DNA of 64,000 nt from Nitrosospira sp. Nsp14. GTDB taxonomy: Bacteria; Pseudomonadota; Gammaproteobacteria; Burkholderiales; Nitrosomonadaceae. Of this stretch, positions 7,800 to 16,028 are shown in pieces (the first letter of the stretch is position 1; each line of letters begins with the position of its first letter). Made by a program: the position numbers and the translations under genes. The notes under the pieces were generated by a model. It made no database searches. It saw only the letters and a list, made by a program, of their open reading frames with translations, and was not told the origin of the DNA. Where the stretch lies: NCBI RefSeq assembly GCF_900113575.1, contig NZ_FOPV01000008.1, positions 83,113-147,112 of the forward strand, in the 5' to 3' direction.

Positions 7800-9464
7800 A
7801 TGGCTCAATATGTGCTAACGATGAATCGCGTGGGCAAAATCGTTCCGCCCAAGCGTACGATCCTCAAGGATATTTCCATCAGTTTCTTTCCCGGGGCAAA
7901 GATAGGATTGCTGGGACTGAATGGTTCCGGCAAATCCACGGTGCTTAAAATCATGGCGGGGGTAGACAAGGATATTGAAGGCGAGGTTACGGCGATGCCT
8001 AACCTCAAAATTGGATACTTGCCGCAAGAACCCGAGCTTGAGCCTGCCCAGACGGTGCGAGACGCTGTACAGGAAGGGCTGGGTGACGTGTTCAGCGCGC
8101 AGCGGCGTCTTGACGAAGTCTACGCGGCTTATGCCGAACCTGACGCGGACTTCGACGCGCTCGCCTCCGAACAGGTCCGACTGGAGGCGATACTTGCTAC
8201 GGGAAACGGAGACGCTACTCAGCAGATGGAGATCGCCGCAGATGCGCTGCGTTTGCCTGAGTGGGATGCCGTAATTAGGAATCTTTCCGGGGGTGAAAAA
8301 CGCCGGGTGGCGTTGTGCAAGCTTCTACTATCCAAACCTGACATGCTGTTGCTCGACGAACCCACCAATCACCTTGACGCCGAATCGGTGGAATGGCTCG
8401 AGCAATTTCTGACACGCTTTCCCGGCACTGTCGTGGCGGTCACCCACGACCGTTACTTTCTCGATAATGCTGCTGAGTGGATATTGGAGCTTGACCGCGG
8501 CCATGGTATTCCATGGAAGGGAAATTACAGCTCATGGCTCGAACAGAAGGAAACCCGTTTGAAACAGGAAGAATCCAGCGAATCCGCTCGTCAAAAATCG
8601 CTGAAACAGGAACTCGAATGGGTACGCCAGAATGCGAAGGGACGCCAGGCGAAATCCAAAGCGCGTATTGCCCGGTTCGAAGAACTCAACTCACAGGAAT
8701 ATCAGAAGCGCAATGAGACGCAGGAAATATTTATTCCCGTTGCGGACAGGCTGGGCAATGAAGTAATTGAGTTCAAAGCAGTTTCGAAAGCCTACGGCGA
8801 ACGTCTGCTGATCGACAACCTGAGCTTCAAAATCCCACCCGGGGGGATCGTAGGCATCATCGGACCCAACGGCGCCGGCAAATCCACACTGTTCCGTATG
8901 ATCACGGGAAAGGAACAGCCGGACGCGGGTGAAATAGCAATCGGCTCGACCGTCCAAATAGCGCACGTGGATCAGGCGCGCGATGCTTTGGAGGGTGATA
9001 AAACCGTATTCGAGACGATCTCGGACGGGCACGACATGCTGACAGTTGGCAAATACGAGACCCCCGCGCGCGCATATCTCGGACGTTTCAACTTCAAGGG
9101 CGGAGACCAGCAGAAGATCGTGGGAAATCTTTCAGGCGGCGAGCGCGGGCGCCTTCACCTGGCGAAAATGCTCATCTCCGGTGGAAACGTGCTTTTGCTG
9201 GACGAGCCCTCCAATGACCTTGACGTCGAAACTCTGCGCGCCCTGGAAGACGCGTTGCTGGCATTCGCCGGTTGCGTACTCGTGATATCCCATGATCGCT
9301 GGTTCCTCGACCGCATCGCTACCCATATTCTGGCCTTTGAAGGCAACTCTCAGGTCACATTCTTCGACGGCAATTATCAGGAATATGAAGCCGACAAGCG
9401 CAAGCGGCTGGGTGAGGAAGGCGCTAAACCAAAACGGATCAGATTCAAGCCGATCAGTCGGTGA
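7800..9464 (+). CDS. ettA: Energy-dependent translational throttle protein EttA (ABC-F)
   Basis: A 554-residue soluble ABC-F ATPase with two nucleotide-binding domains and no membrane segments. The first has Walker A GLNGSGKST, signature LSGGEKRRVALCKLL and Walker B MLLLDEPTNHLD; the second has GPNGAGKST, LSGGERGRLHLAKML and VLLLDEPSNDLD. The linker between them (about residues 240-320) is charged and helical with the KGRQAKSKARI motif of the P-site tRNA-interaction region. The length matches E. coli EttA (555). EttA binds the ribosomal E site and gates the first peptide bond according to ADP/ATP ratio. The start ATG lies after an A/T-rich stretch. Monocistronic by spacing. Confidence 0.96.
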   Translation: MAQYVLTMNRVGKIVPPKRTILKDISISFFPGAKIGLLGLNGSGKSTVLKIMAGVDKDIEGEVTAMPNLKIGYLPQEPELEPAQTVRDAVQEGLGDVFSAQRRLDEVYAAYAEPDADFDALASEQVRLEAILATGNGDATQQMEIAADALRLPEWDAVIRNLSGGEKRRVALCKLLLSKPDMLLLDEPTNHLDAESVEWLEQFLTRFPGTVVAVTHDRYFLDNAAEWILELDRGHGIPWKGNYSSWLEQKETRLKQEESSESARQKSLKQELEWVRQNAKGRQAKSKARIARFEELNSQEYQKRNETQEIFIPVADRLGNEVIEFKAVSKAYGERLLIDNLSFKIPPGGIVGIIGPNGAGKSTLFRMITGKEQPDAGEIAIGSTVQIAHVDQARDALEGDKTVFETISDGHDMLTVGKYETPARAYLGRFNFKGGDQQKIVGNLSGGERGRLHLAKMLISGGNVLLLDEPSNDLDVETLRALEDALLAFAGCVLVISHDRWFLDRIATHILAFEGNSQVTFFDGNYQEYEADKRKRLGEEGAKPKRIRFKPISR

Positions 9465-9487
9465 CTCTGCGGTTGACGCCAAACGCT

Positions 9488-9511
9488 CACCTCTTCACCT
9501 CTTCACCTCTT
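9488..9511. repeat. Three tandem copies of an 8-base unit
   Basis: CACCTCTT is repeated three times without error directly after ettA. It is a simple-sequence repeat in noncoding DNA and could vary in copy number by slippage. No role is evident. Confidence 0.8.
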
Positions 9512-9618
9512 CCAAGGTGTAGTAAAGCATTGGCAATTCCTTACAGTCGCCACTCTTTTCGTGCTTCCGAAGCAAAACTGAGCTTGGCCCAGGACCTATC
9601 TGACTGCATTTTATTGTG

Positions 9619-10107
9619 ATGAGTACCCGTCTCGCCTGGGGCCACGTGACTGCTCTCGCAATATGGATCGCCATCTCTGGTGCAGCTTATCTATATTTCG
9701 ACGCCCGGCAGAAACCTACCATTATCACCGCTAGGGCGGATCTGGCGGGCGGCCAGGTGGTCATTCCTCGATCGAGGGATGGGCATTATTACATACGGGG
9801 TGCCATCCGCGGTCAGACTGTCGATTTCATGGTGGATACGGGGGCCAGCATTGTATCGGTCAGCCGGGCTGTTGCACGTAAAGCCAACCTGCCTGCCGGA
9901 ATACCAGCCAATTTCTCCACCGCGGGGGGGATGGTCGCCGGCGAGGTCGTGGCGGAACAGAGCGTTGAAGCAGGCGGCATTGTGGTGGAGGGCATTAGTG
10001 TCGGGGTGGGTATACACGGCGATGTGGGATTGCTGGGGCAAAACTTTTTACGGAACGTCGATGTCCTTCAACTGGAAGATAAAATGGTGTTAAGGATGAG
10101 GCCTTAG
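9619..10107 (+). CDS. Membrane-anchored retropepsin-like aspartic protease
   Basis: A 162-residue clan AA protease of the bacterial TIGR02281 type. The N-terminus has one hydrophobic helix (HVTALAIWIAISGAAYLY), and the remainder is a single retropepsin domain facing the periplasm. The catalytic triplet is in FMVDTGASIVSVS, and the second conserved strand is GDVGLLGQNFL. Such proteins work as dimers, since each chain provides one Asp. An adjacent GTG at 9616 is the only other start and adds one residue. The substrate is unknown. It lies alone between ettA and the SUMF1 gene. Confidence 0.9.
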   Translation: MSTRLAWGHVTALAIWIAISGAAYLYFDARQKPTIITARADLAGGQVVIPRSRDGHYYIRGAIRGQTVDFMVDTGASIVSVSRAVARKANLPAGIPANFSTAGGMVAGEVVAEQSVEAGGIVVEGISVGVGIHGDVGLLGQNFLRNVDVLQLEDKMVLRMRP

Positions 10108-10406
10108 AGTACGAATTCGGGGCCATGCATACGCAGCCCCGCGTCCTCATCCGAGTTGCATGACTTTTCGTCTATTAATATTTTATCGACATCCCCCGCG
10201 CTCGGGAATCCTGCTACTCCACTGCCCCTTTGCGGCAAGCCCGCTGCGCTTCGGAAACACCTGTTCCTCGCCATCGAGATCAGCATCGGCTACCATGGCG
10301 CTTTTATCAATAATGTTCCGAAAGGAAGCGGGGGAGATGAGTGCAACGCATCCATCCCGCTCACAGCGGGATCGCTGATATTCGGATTGGTTTTTTAGGT
10401 AATTTC
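10108..10406. other. Intergenic region
   Basis: About 300 bases between the aspartic protease and the SUMF1 gene. There is a short GGGGC/GCCCC inverted repeat near 10119-10141. It has no T-run, so I do not call it a terminator. Two open plus-strand frames here lack ribosome sites and domain signatures. Confidence 0.4.
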
Positions 10407-11345
10407 ATGAAGTCAGCATGGCTACTTTTTCTGTTTTTGTTGAGCCCTTCGGCGCTGGCTAATTTGGGCGCGTCCCCATCCAGTCTTACCTTGAAGGGTG
10501 AAAGCAGCACCCTGATCGCACGAACGCCTGCTATCAGCCGGGAACAGAACCAAACCATCCCGGACGCTCGTGACCGTATTGAAAACGAAAACGGCACCGG
10601 AAGCGATTTATTAATAAAGGCAGTTCCTAAAGACACAGCGGACGTAGCCGCTTCTTTGAGTGGAAGACATCTGGCCGCCCAACATGAATCAGGCAAGCAG
10701 CAGGTCACTGTTCCACAACCCTCAATTGCCCCCGCCGATGTGGGTACCCGCCAGTGCGGCGCCTGCCCGGAAATGATACCCATCCCGGGTAATAAATTTG
10801 CAATTGCGAAATACACTGTCACCTTCGCCGAGTGGGATGCCTGCGTGGCTGATGGTGGCTGTGGTGGCTACCAGCCACCGGATAATGGCTGGGGGCGGAG
10901 CAACAGGCCGGTAATCAACGTAAGCTGGAACGATGCTCAAGCCTACGTTCAGTGGCTGTCACAAAAAGCCGGCAAGACATATCGTTTGCCTACCGCGGAG
11001 GAATGGGAAATTTCCGCACGCGCAGGCTCTGCCACAAACTATTACTGGGGTAACGATGTTGGACGCAACAATGCCAATTGCGATGGTTGCGGGAGCGAGT
11101 GGGATAACAGGAAAACAGCACCTGTCGGCAGCTTTAAACCGAATCCTTTCGGCCTTTACGACATGATGGGTAACGTCTGGCAATGGACGGACAGCTGCTG
11201 GAAGGATAATTGCTCAAGACGCCTGTTCTACGGCGGATCATGGAATCACAGGCCGGAAGATATGCGCGCTAGTACTCGGAACTGGTTCGACACCAACAAG
11301 CGCATGCGTTACCTTGGATTCCGCGTTGCGATGACACTTCCTTGA
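10407..11345 (+). CDS. Secreted SUMF1 (formylglycine-generating-enzyme-like) domain protein
   Basis: A 312-residue protein with an N-terminal signal peptide (SAWLLFLFLLSPSALA), a low-complexity region of about 100 residues, and a C-terminal SUMF1/FGE-sulfatase domain. Domain hallmarks are PVINVSWNDAQAYVQWLS, YRLPTAEEWEISARAG, FGLYDMMGNVWQWT, FYGGSW and LGFRVAM. Real formylglycine-generating enzymes carry a catalytic cysteine after the GGS motif; here that stretch reads GGSWNHRPEDMRAS and has none, so sulfatase activation is unlikely. Four Cys pairs (CGAC, CVADGGC, CDGC, CWKDNC) could form disulfides in the periplasm. The ATG at 10407 was chosen because it begins the signal peptide; an upstream in-frame start at 10341 would not. 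Function beyond the fold is unknown. Confidence 0.87.
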   Translation: MKSAWLLFLFLLSPSALANLGASPSSLTLKGESSTLIARTPAISREQNQTIPDARDRIENENGTGSDLLIKAVPKDTADVAASLSGRHLAAQHESGKQQVTVPQPSIAPADVGTRQCGACPEMIPIPGNKFAIAKYTVTFAEWDACVADGGCGGYQPPDNGWGRSNRPVINVSWNDAQAYVQWLSQKAGKTYRLPTAEEWEISARAGSATNYYWGNDVGRNNANCDGCGSEWDNRKTAPVGSFKPNPFGLYDMMGNVWQWTDSCWKDNCSRRLFYGGSWNHRPEDMRASTRNWFDTNKRMRYLGFRVAMTLP

Positions 11346-11504
11346 CGACACCGAGGCTGAAGGAGTCCACTACTTGCCCTTCCTGCAAGCAGGGAACTGG
11401 AACGGATGAGATGGGTGCGTGAACTGTGTGTAAGGTGCACGTTCCCATCGTGGCTCCAGACGTTCCACCTGCTTAAACTGTTGAAGCTTCGCGAAACAAC
11501 GAAA

Positions 11505-11536
11505 AATTGCCCCGCGGCGCAGGCCGTGGGGCAATT
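11505..11536 (-). terminator. Intrinsic terminator of the RTX gene
   Basis: A 14-base stem (AATTGCCCCGCGGC pairing with GCCGTGGGGCAATT, one G-U pair) around a 4-base loop. Read on the minus strand the stem runs into a T-run (AATTTTTCG), the right orientation to end transcription about 75 bases after the RTX stop. It may also slow read-through from the SUMF1 gene. Confidence 0.75.
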
Positions 11537-11610
11537 CTATTACTGGTTCAGGCTATGTTTCTCAAGTACAAACCTCATACCTTCCATAGCCTGTTTGCTT
11601 CTCAAACGCC

Positions 11611-13362
11611 TTAGACCAACACGATATCGTGTGCATTAACATCAGGGTGACCGACTATCGTTGCCAGCTCAACGGCATGACCCCGTCCGCTTCCATCGGC
11701 ATCGAACGACAGAACGCCCGTCTTTTCGTTGTAGACAAAGTAATCGTCCCGCTCCTCTGCTCTACCCCATCTGTTACTGGCGAAATTGTCATCATCGAGC
11801 TTGCCAGCGTCCAAATCGTTCCGGGTGCCCCATATTGCATCGTTCACATCTTTCAGGCTGAATTGCAAGGTATCGTCCTTCGACTCGAACCCTTCTATCG
11901 TATCCCGGCCGTTGGACGATGACGTCACTCCGCTGAACACGATGGTATCGTCACCTTCGCCGCCGTTGATGGTGTCATTGCCCTTTCCACCTACGAGGAG
12001 GTCGTCGCCTTTGCCCCCATAGAGCTTGTCGTTGCCATCGTCGCCGTAGAGCTTGTCGTTGCCCTTGCCGCCGTCCAGGTAGTCATTCCCATCGCCGCCA
12101 TAGAGCACGTCGTTATTCCGGCCATAGGACCCCTTGTCGTCGTCCTTGTGGTCGTCCTTCTTTTCTTCTTCATCGTCGCCAAAGAGCCGGTCATCGCCTT
12201 TGCCCCCGTACAGCGTGTCGTTGCCGTCGCCGCCGTACAGTTTGTCGTTGCCCTTGCCGCCGTCCAGGTAGTCATTCCCGTCGCCGCCATAGAGCACGTC
12301 GTTATTCCGGCCATAGGACCCCTTGTCGTCGTCCTTGTGGTCGTCCTTGTGGTCGTCTTTGTCGTCGTCCTTCTTTTCTTCATCATCGCCAAAGAGCCGA
12401 TCATCGCCTTTGCCCCCGTACAGCGTGTCGTTGCCGTCGCCGCCGTAGAGTTTGTCGTTGCCCTTGCCGCCGTCCAGGTAGTCATCGCCATCGCCGCCGT
12501 AGAGCACGTCGTTATTCCGGCCATAGGACCCCTTGTCGTCGTCCTTGTGGTCGTCTTCGTCGTCGTCCTTCTTTTCTTCATCATCGCCAAAGAGCCGGTC
12601 GTTGCCATCGCCGCCATAGAGCGTGTCATTGCCGTCGCCGCCGAACAGCTTATCGTTGCCCTTGCCGCCGTCCAGGTAGTCATCGCCATCGCCGCCGTAG
12701 AGCACGTCGTTATTCCGTGCATAACGCCCCTTGTCGTCCTTATCGTCCTTGTCGTCTTTGTCGTCCTTCTTCTCATCGTCGCCAAAGAGCCGGTCGTTGC
12801 CATCGCCGCCATAGAGCGTGTCGTTGCCGTCACCGCCGAACAGCTTATCGTTGCCCTTGCCGCCGTCCAGGTAGTCATCGCCAGCGCCGCCATAGAGCAC
12901 GTCGTTACCATCCCCGCCGAAGAGCTTGTCGTTGCCCTTGCCGCCGTCTAGGTAGTCATCGCCCTTGCCGCCGTACAGCGTGTCATTGCCATCCTCGCCG
13001 AAGAGCTTGTCGTTGCCCTTGCCGCCGTCCAGGTAATCATTGCCATCGCCGCCATAGAGCACGTCGTTATTCCTGGCATTACTCCACTTGTCGTCCTTGT
13101 CGTCTTTGTCGTCCTTCTTCTCATCGTCGCCAAAGAGCCGGTCGTTGCCGTCGCCGCCATAGAGCTTGTCGTTGCCGTCACCGCCGTACAGCTGATCGTT
13201 GCCCCTGCCGCCGTATATGGTGTCGTTGCCATCGTCGCCGAAGAGTTTATCGTTGCCATTTTTTCCATCGATGCGATCATTTCCGTCCCGTCCGCGGATC
13301 GTATCGCCGTAGGGAGTACCGTTAAGAACGTCGTTGCGGCGGGTGCCTGTGATAATAGCCAT
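11611..13362 (-). CDS. RTX calcium-binding repeat protein, type I secretion substrate
   Basis: A 583-residue protein made almost wholly of GGxGxDxLx nonapeptide repeats, which fold as calcium-bound beta-rolls outside the cell. It has no N-terminal signal peptide. The non-repeat C-terminus (about 480-583) ends in DVNAHDIVLV, the hydrophobic tail with a nearby acidic residue expected for a PrtD/HlyB-type export signal. Five Asp/Lys/His-rich linkers break the repeats at residues 79-97, 195-216, 260-282, 326-352 and 396-414, each followed by a conserved (S/A)xxRNNDVLYGGDG restart. No enzyme domain is visible, so it may be a surface-layer or adhesive protein, which is inference. AGGAGA eight bases before the ATG supports the start. 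The exporter genes are divergent at 14295-18706. Confidence 0.93.
   Translation of the reverse strand: MAIITGTRRNDVLNGTPYGDTIRGRDGNDRIDGKNGNDKLFGDDGNDTIYGGRGNDQLYGGDGNDKLYGGDGNDRLFGDDEKKDDKDDKDDKWSNARNNDVLYGGDGNDYLDGGKGNDKLFGEDGNDTLYGGKGDDYLDGGKGNDKLFGGDGNDVLYGGAGDDYLDGGKGNDKLFGGDGNDTLYGGDGNDRLFGDDEKKDDKDDKDDKDDKGRYARNNDVLYGGDGDDYLDGGKGNDKLFGGDGNDTLYGGDGNDRLFGDDEEKKDDDEDDHKDDDKGSYGRNNDVLYGGDGDDYLDGGKGNDKLYGGDGNDTLYGGKGDDRLFGDDEEKKDDDKDDHKDDHKDDDKGSYGRNNDVLYGGDGNDYLDGGKGNDKLYGGDGNDTLYGGKGDDRLFGDDEEEKKDDHKDDDKGSYGRNNDVLYGGDGNDYLDGGKGNDKLYGDDGNDKLYGGKGDDLLVGGKGNDTINGGEGDDTIVFSGVTSSSNGRDTIEGFESKDDTLQFSLKDVNDAIWGTRNDLDAGKLDDDNFASNRWGRAEERDDYFVYNEKTGVLSFDADGSGRGHAVELATIVGHPDVNAHDIVLV
12121..13128 (-). 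repeat. Segmentally duplicated RTX-plus-linker modules
   Basis: The coding DNA repeats a module of one RTX block plus one acidic/basic linker five times. The linkers begin 116, 65, 66 and 70 residues apart. The flanking DNA is almost identical between copies, such as the stretch encoding NNDVLYGGDG. This makes other frames look open across the region and marks the locus as prone to recombination between copies. Confidence 0.85.
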
Positions 13363-13755
13363 TTGAATCTCCTGTAAGTATATTTTTAAAAAGTAATTGC
13401 CCGGATGGGCTCTGCCTTAAAGCTTTAAGCTTTTTATTTTTTTTAAACGACAGTTACTGGAGTTCAACGGAATATAGGCTGCTCCCTCACAACTTTATAA
13501 CTACCCCGTTATGCCGCCCTTTCGAGCTGCAATTCCATAGATAGCATTTCCCGTGCCACCGATTTACGCTGCCTCATATAAACAATAGTTTGTTTGAGAT
13601 GATGCTCAGCCGTTTATATTGCATAAACCGAATACCCAAGCAAATACCCATCAAGAAAGGTGGATCGCGTCGCTGAAGAACGACATTTCCCTACTTGTAA
13701 GAAAAAAAACCCTTCTTTTAGAACGGGAAATCGGCCCTGCCTATATAGATAGAGT

Positions 13756-13777
13756 CTTGTCTCCATTTGGAGACAGG
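13756..13777. other. Nine-pair hairpin in the RTX intergenic region
   Basis: CTTGTCTCC and GGAGACAGG pair around an ATTT loop with one G-U pair, followed by CATTTTAATTTTC. The tail is only partly T-rich, so it could be a weak terminator, an operator, or part of a leader RNA. Confidence 0.4.
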
Positions 13778-13837
13778 CATTTTAATTTTCTTAAGGTAAA
13801 TTTATCTCTAAGGCGTTAAACCACGCATAATTTATTT

Positions 13838-13861
13838 TGTCGTCAAAAAACGACAGTTTTT
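13838..13861 (+). terminator. Candidate short terminator in the RTX intergenic region
   Basis: TGTCGT and ACGACA pair around a CAAAAA loop and are followed by GTTTTT. The shape is that of a small intrinsic terminator on the plus strand, but no supported gene lies just upstream. It might end a small RNA or leader transcribed from the gap. Confidence 0.35.
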
Positions 13862-14294
13862 CGACGATCGTTGTGCAGTAGTCCAGCCTCGACTCGCTTA
13901 ACGGAGGCGGTATTGAAACAAAACCAGGTTCTAATGACCTGCTCACCTAAACGCATAGTTAAGTTTGCGTGCGCCAACGAACAGACGAAATGTTTTTCAT
14001 TCATATAAGTTAGACCATAGGCTCACCGTTTGCTGGAACTGTCGGAATGTTGGGAACGTTGGTATGGATAAGTAAATAACGTTGCATAAAAATAAACGTG
14101 AACGGGCCCACGCTGCTGCTTATGGAATATCGGACTCGCAGGTAGGCAAGCTGCAAATGCTGTTTGGCGGGAAAACACCCAGATAGCGTCCCGCATGTGA
14201 CTCACGTCAGACCCTTAAACTTCAGACGGATTACTCGTAACCGACTATTCAGGACAAGAATAATAACAATGATATTTACGAGGCCGTCCTTTAG

Positions 14295-16028
14295 ATGAAG
14301 CCCGGATACAAGCTTCCCGAAACCGAACTTGCACGAGTCCTGGTTGGATTCAAGCGAATATTCGCAACGGTTGGCGTCTTTAGCGCAATCATCAACATGC
14401 TGTTGCTCGTCCCAGCCCTGTACATGCTGCAGGTCTACGATCGGGTATTGGCCAGCCGCAACGAGACCACGCTATTGATGCTGACACTGATGATCGTCGG
14501 CGCATATCTATTGATGGGCTCGCTTGAATTCGTGCGCAGCTTCGTGCTGATCCGGGTCGGCGCCCAATTCGACATGAGGATGAATAAGCGCGTATACACA
14601 GCGGCGTTCGAGCAAAACCTGAAACGCGGTGGCGGCAATGCCGGGCAAGCCTTGCAGGATTTGACAAATATCCGGCAGTTTTTGACTGGCCATGGATTAT
14701 TCGCATTCTTCGATGCGCCCTGGTTTCCGGTGTACCTGATCGTTATTTTTCTATTCCACCCGCTATTGGGTTTCTTTGCCCTAGGGGGGACAATTATTCT
14801 GGTAGCCCTCGCGTTCCTTAACGAATCAATCTCCAGGAAACCGTTGAGCGAGGCCAACACCATGGCTGTTGCTTCGAGCAACCTCGCGACCAATAACCTG
14901 CGCAACGCGGAGGTGATAGCCGCCATGGGCATGTTGCCCAACTTGATGTCGCGGTGGTTTGGGTTACACAGCCGCTTCTTGCAATTGCAAGCGGAAGCGA
15001 GCGAAAAGGCGGGAACCATCGCTGCGGTCACAAAGTTCGTGCGCATGTCGCTGCAATCGCTGATACTTGGCCTGGGCGCCCTGCTCGTGCTGGATGGGAG
15101 AATTACGCCTGGCATAATGATTGTCGGATCGATTCTGATGGGTAGAGCGCTAAGTCCTGTTGAGCAGCTGATTTCCGGCTGGAAAAACTGGAGCGGTACG
15201 CGCAGCGCATACCAGCGCTTGAACGATCTGCTGGAAGCCAACCCGCCGCGCGAGCCGGGAATGTCTTTGCCAAAACCAATTGGCAAACTCTCTGTGGAAG
15301 GCGTCACTGCCGGCCCGCCAGGGGCGACGCGCCCCGTGCTTAGAAACCTGAGTTTTGCCATTGCGCCGGGAGAGGTGCTGGGCGTTATCGGGCCGAGTGG
15401 AGCGGGGAAATCCACTCTCGCGCGGCTCCTGGTCGGGATATGGCCCACGATGGGAGGAAAAGTCCGACTGGATGGGGCCGACATTTATCAATGGAACAAG
15501 GACGAATTGGGCCCCTATGTTGGTTATTTGCCGCAGGATATAGAGCTGTTCGCGGGGACGGTCAGCGAAAACATCGCCCGTTTCGGAGAAGTCGATGCAG
15601 AGAAGGTGATTATCGCAGCCCAGCGTGCCGGCGTTCATGACCTGATTCTGCGTTTTCCTCAAGGGTACGATACCCCACTGGGCGAGGACGGCGCCGGACT
15701 TGCCGGCGGGCAGAAACAACGCCTTGGTCTGGCTCGCGCAATTTACGGAGATCCATCCCTGATCGTACTGGACGAGCCCAATTCGAACCTCGATGAAACC
15801 GGAGAATTGGCGCTGATTGCAGCGATCAACGATCTGCGCAATCGCGGCAAAACCATTGTAATGATCACTCATCGGGAAAGCACGCTCGGAACCACCACCA
15901 GACTGCTGGTTCTTCGCGATGGCGTAGCTCAATTGTTTGGCCCCAGCGATCAGGTAAAACGAGAATTGATCAGGATGAGTCAACAATTACCGAAACGGGT
16001 AGAAGATGCAAAACAAGCTTCAGCCTAG
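14295..16028 (+). CDS. Type I secretion ATPase/permease, PrtD family
   Basis: A 577-residue inner-membrane ABC exporter. The N-terminal half has about six transmembrane helices (for example FATVGVFSAIINMLLLVPAL and LMLTLMIVGAYLLM). The ATPase domain from about residue 335 has Walker A GPSGAGKST, a signature with AGGQKQRLGLARA, Walker B LIVLDEPNSNLD and switch MITHRES. It lacks the N-terminal peptidase-like domain of HlyB, and its length fits PrtD/AprD/HasD exporters of RTX proteins. It is the first gene of an ATPase-adaptor-channel operon and overlaps the adaptor gene by 23 bases. The divergent RTX gene is its likely substrate. Confidence 0.94.
   Translation: MKPGYKLPETELARVLVGFKRIFATVGVFSAIINMLLLVPALYMLQVYDRVLASRNETTLLMLTLMIVGAYLLMGSLEFVRSFVLIRVGAQFDMRMNKRVYTAAFEQNLKRGGGNAGQALQDLTNIRQFLTGHGLFAFFDAPWFPVYLIVIFLFHPLLGFFALGGTIILVALAFLNESISRKPLSEANTMAVASSNLATNNLRNAEVIAAMGMLPNLMSRWFGLHSRFLQLQAEASEKAGTIAAVTKFVRMSLQSLILGLGALLVLDGRITPGIMIVGSILMGRALSPVEQLISGWKNWSGTRSAYQRLNDLLEANPPREPGMSLPKPIGKLSVEGVTAGPPGATRPVLRNLSFAIAPGEVLGVIGPSGAGKSTLARLLVGIWPTMGGKVRLDGADIYQWNKDELGPYVGYLPQDIELFAGTVSENIARFGEVDAEKVIIAAQRAGVHDLILRFPQGYDTPLGEDGAGLAGGQKQRLGLARAIYGDPSLIVLDEPNSNLDETGELALIAAINDLRNRGKTIVMITHRESTLGTTTRLLVLRDGVAQLFGPSDQVKRELIRMSQQLPKRVEDAKQASA

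Larger units (their letters stand above)
13363..14294. other. Long divergent intergenic region between RTX gene and its exporter
   Basis: A 932-base, AT-rich noncoding stretch that must hold the promoters of both the RTX gene and the secretion operon. It contains a poly-T/A tract near 13430-13445 and two hairpins listed separately. A 66-codon frame at 13619-13819 starts with TTG and has no ribosome site or domain; I treat it as unsupported. I could not fix promoter hexamers or a regulator site. Confidence 0.5.

Noticed and set aside
10407..11345. Formylglycine-generating enzyme
   Set aside because: The catalytic Cys region is not conserved, so only the SUMF1 fold is claimed.
11991..12911. 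Second minus-strand frame over the RTX gene, rich in Thr/Met/Ala
   Set aside because: It is a frame-shifted reading of the same repeats; composition is simple and periodic.
12148..12951. Long plus-strand frame opposite the RTX gene, rich in Val/Ala/Ile
   Set aside because: It is an artefact of the repeated RTX DNA read on the other strand; it mirrors the repeat period and has no ribosome site or domain.
12121..13128. Possible CRISPR-like array in the repeated DNA
   Set aside because: Repeats are not separated by unique spacers of even length, and they encode RTX modules in frame.
13619..13819. 66-codon frame in the RTX intergenic region
   Set aside because: TTG start, no ribosome site, and it reads through a hairpin; no family signature.
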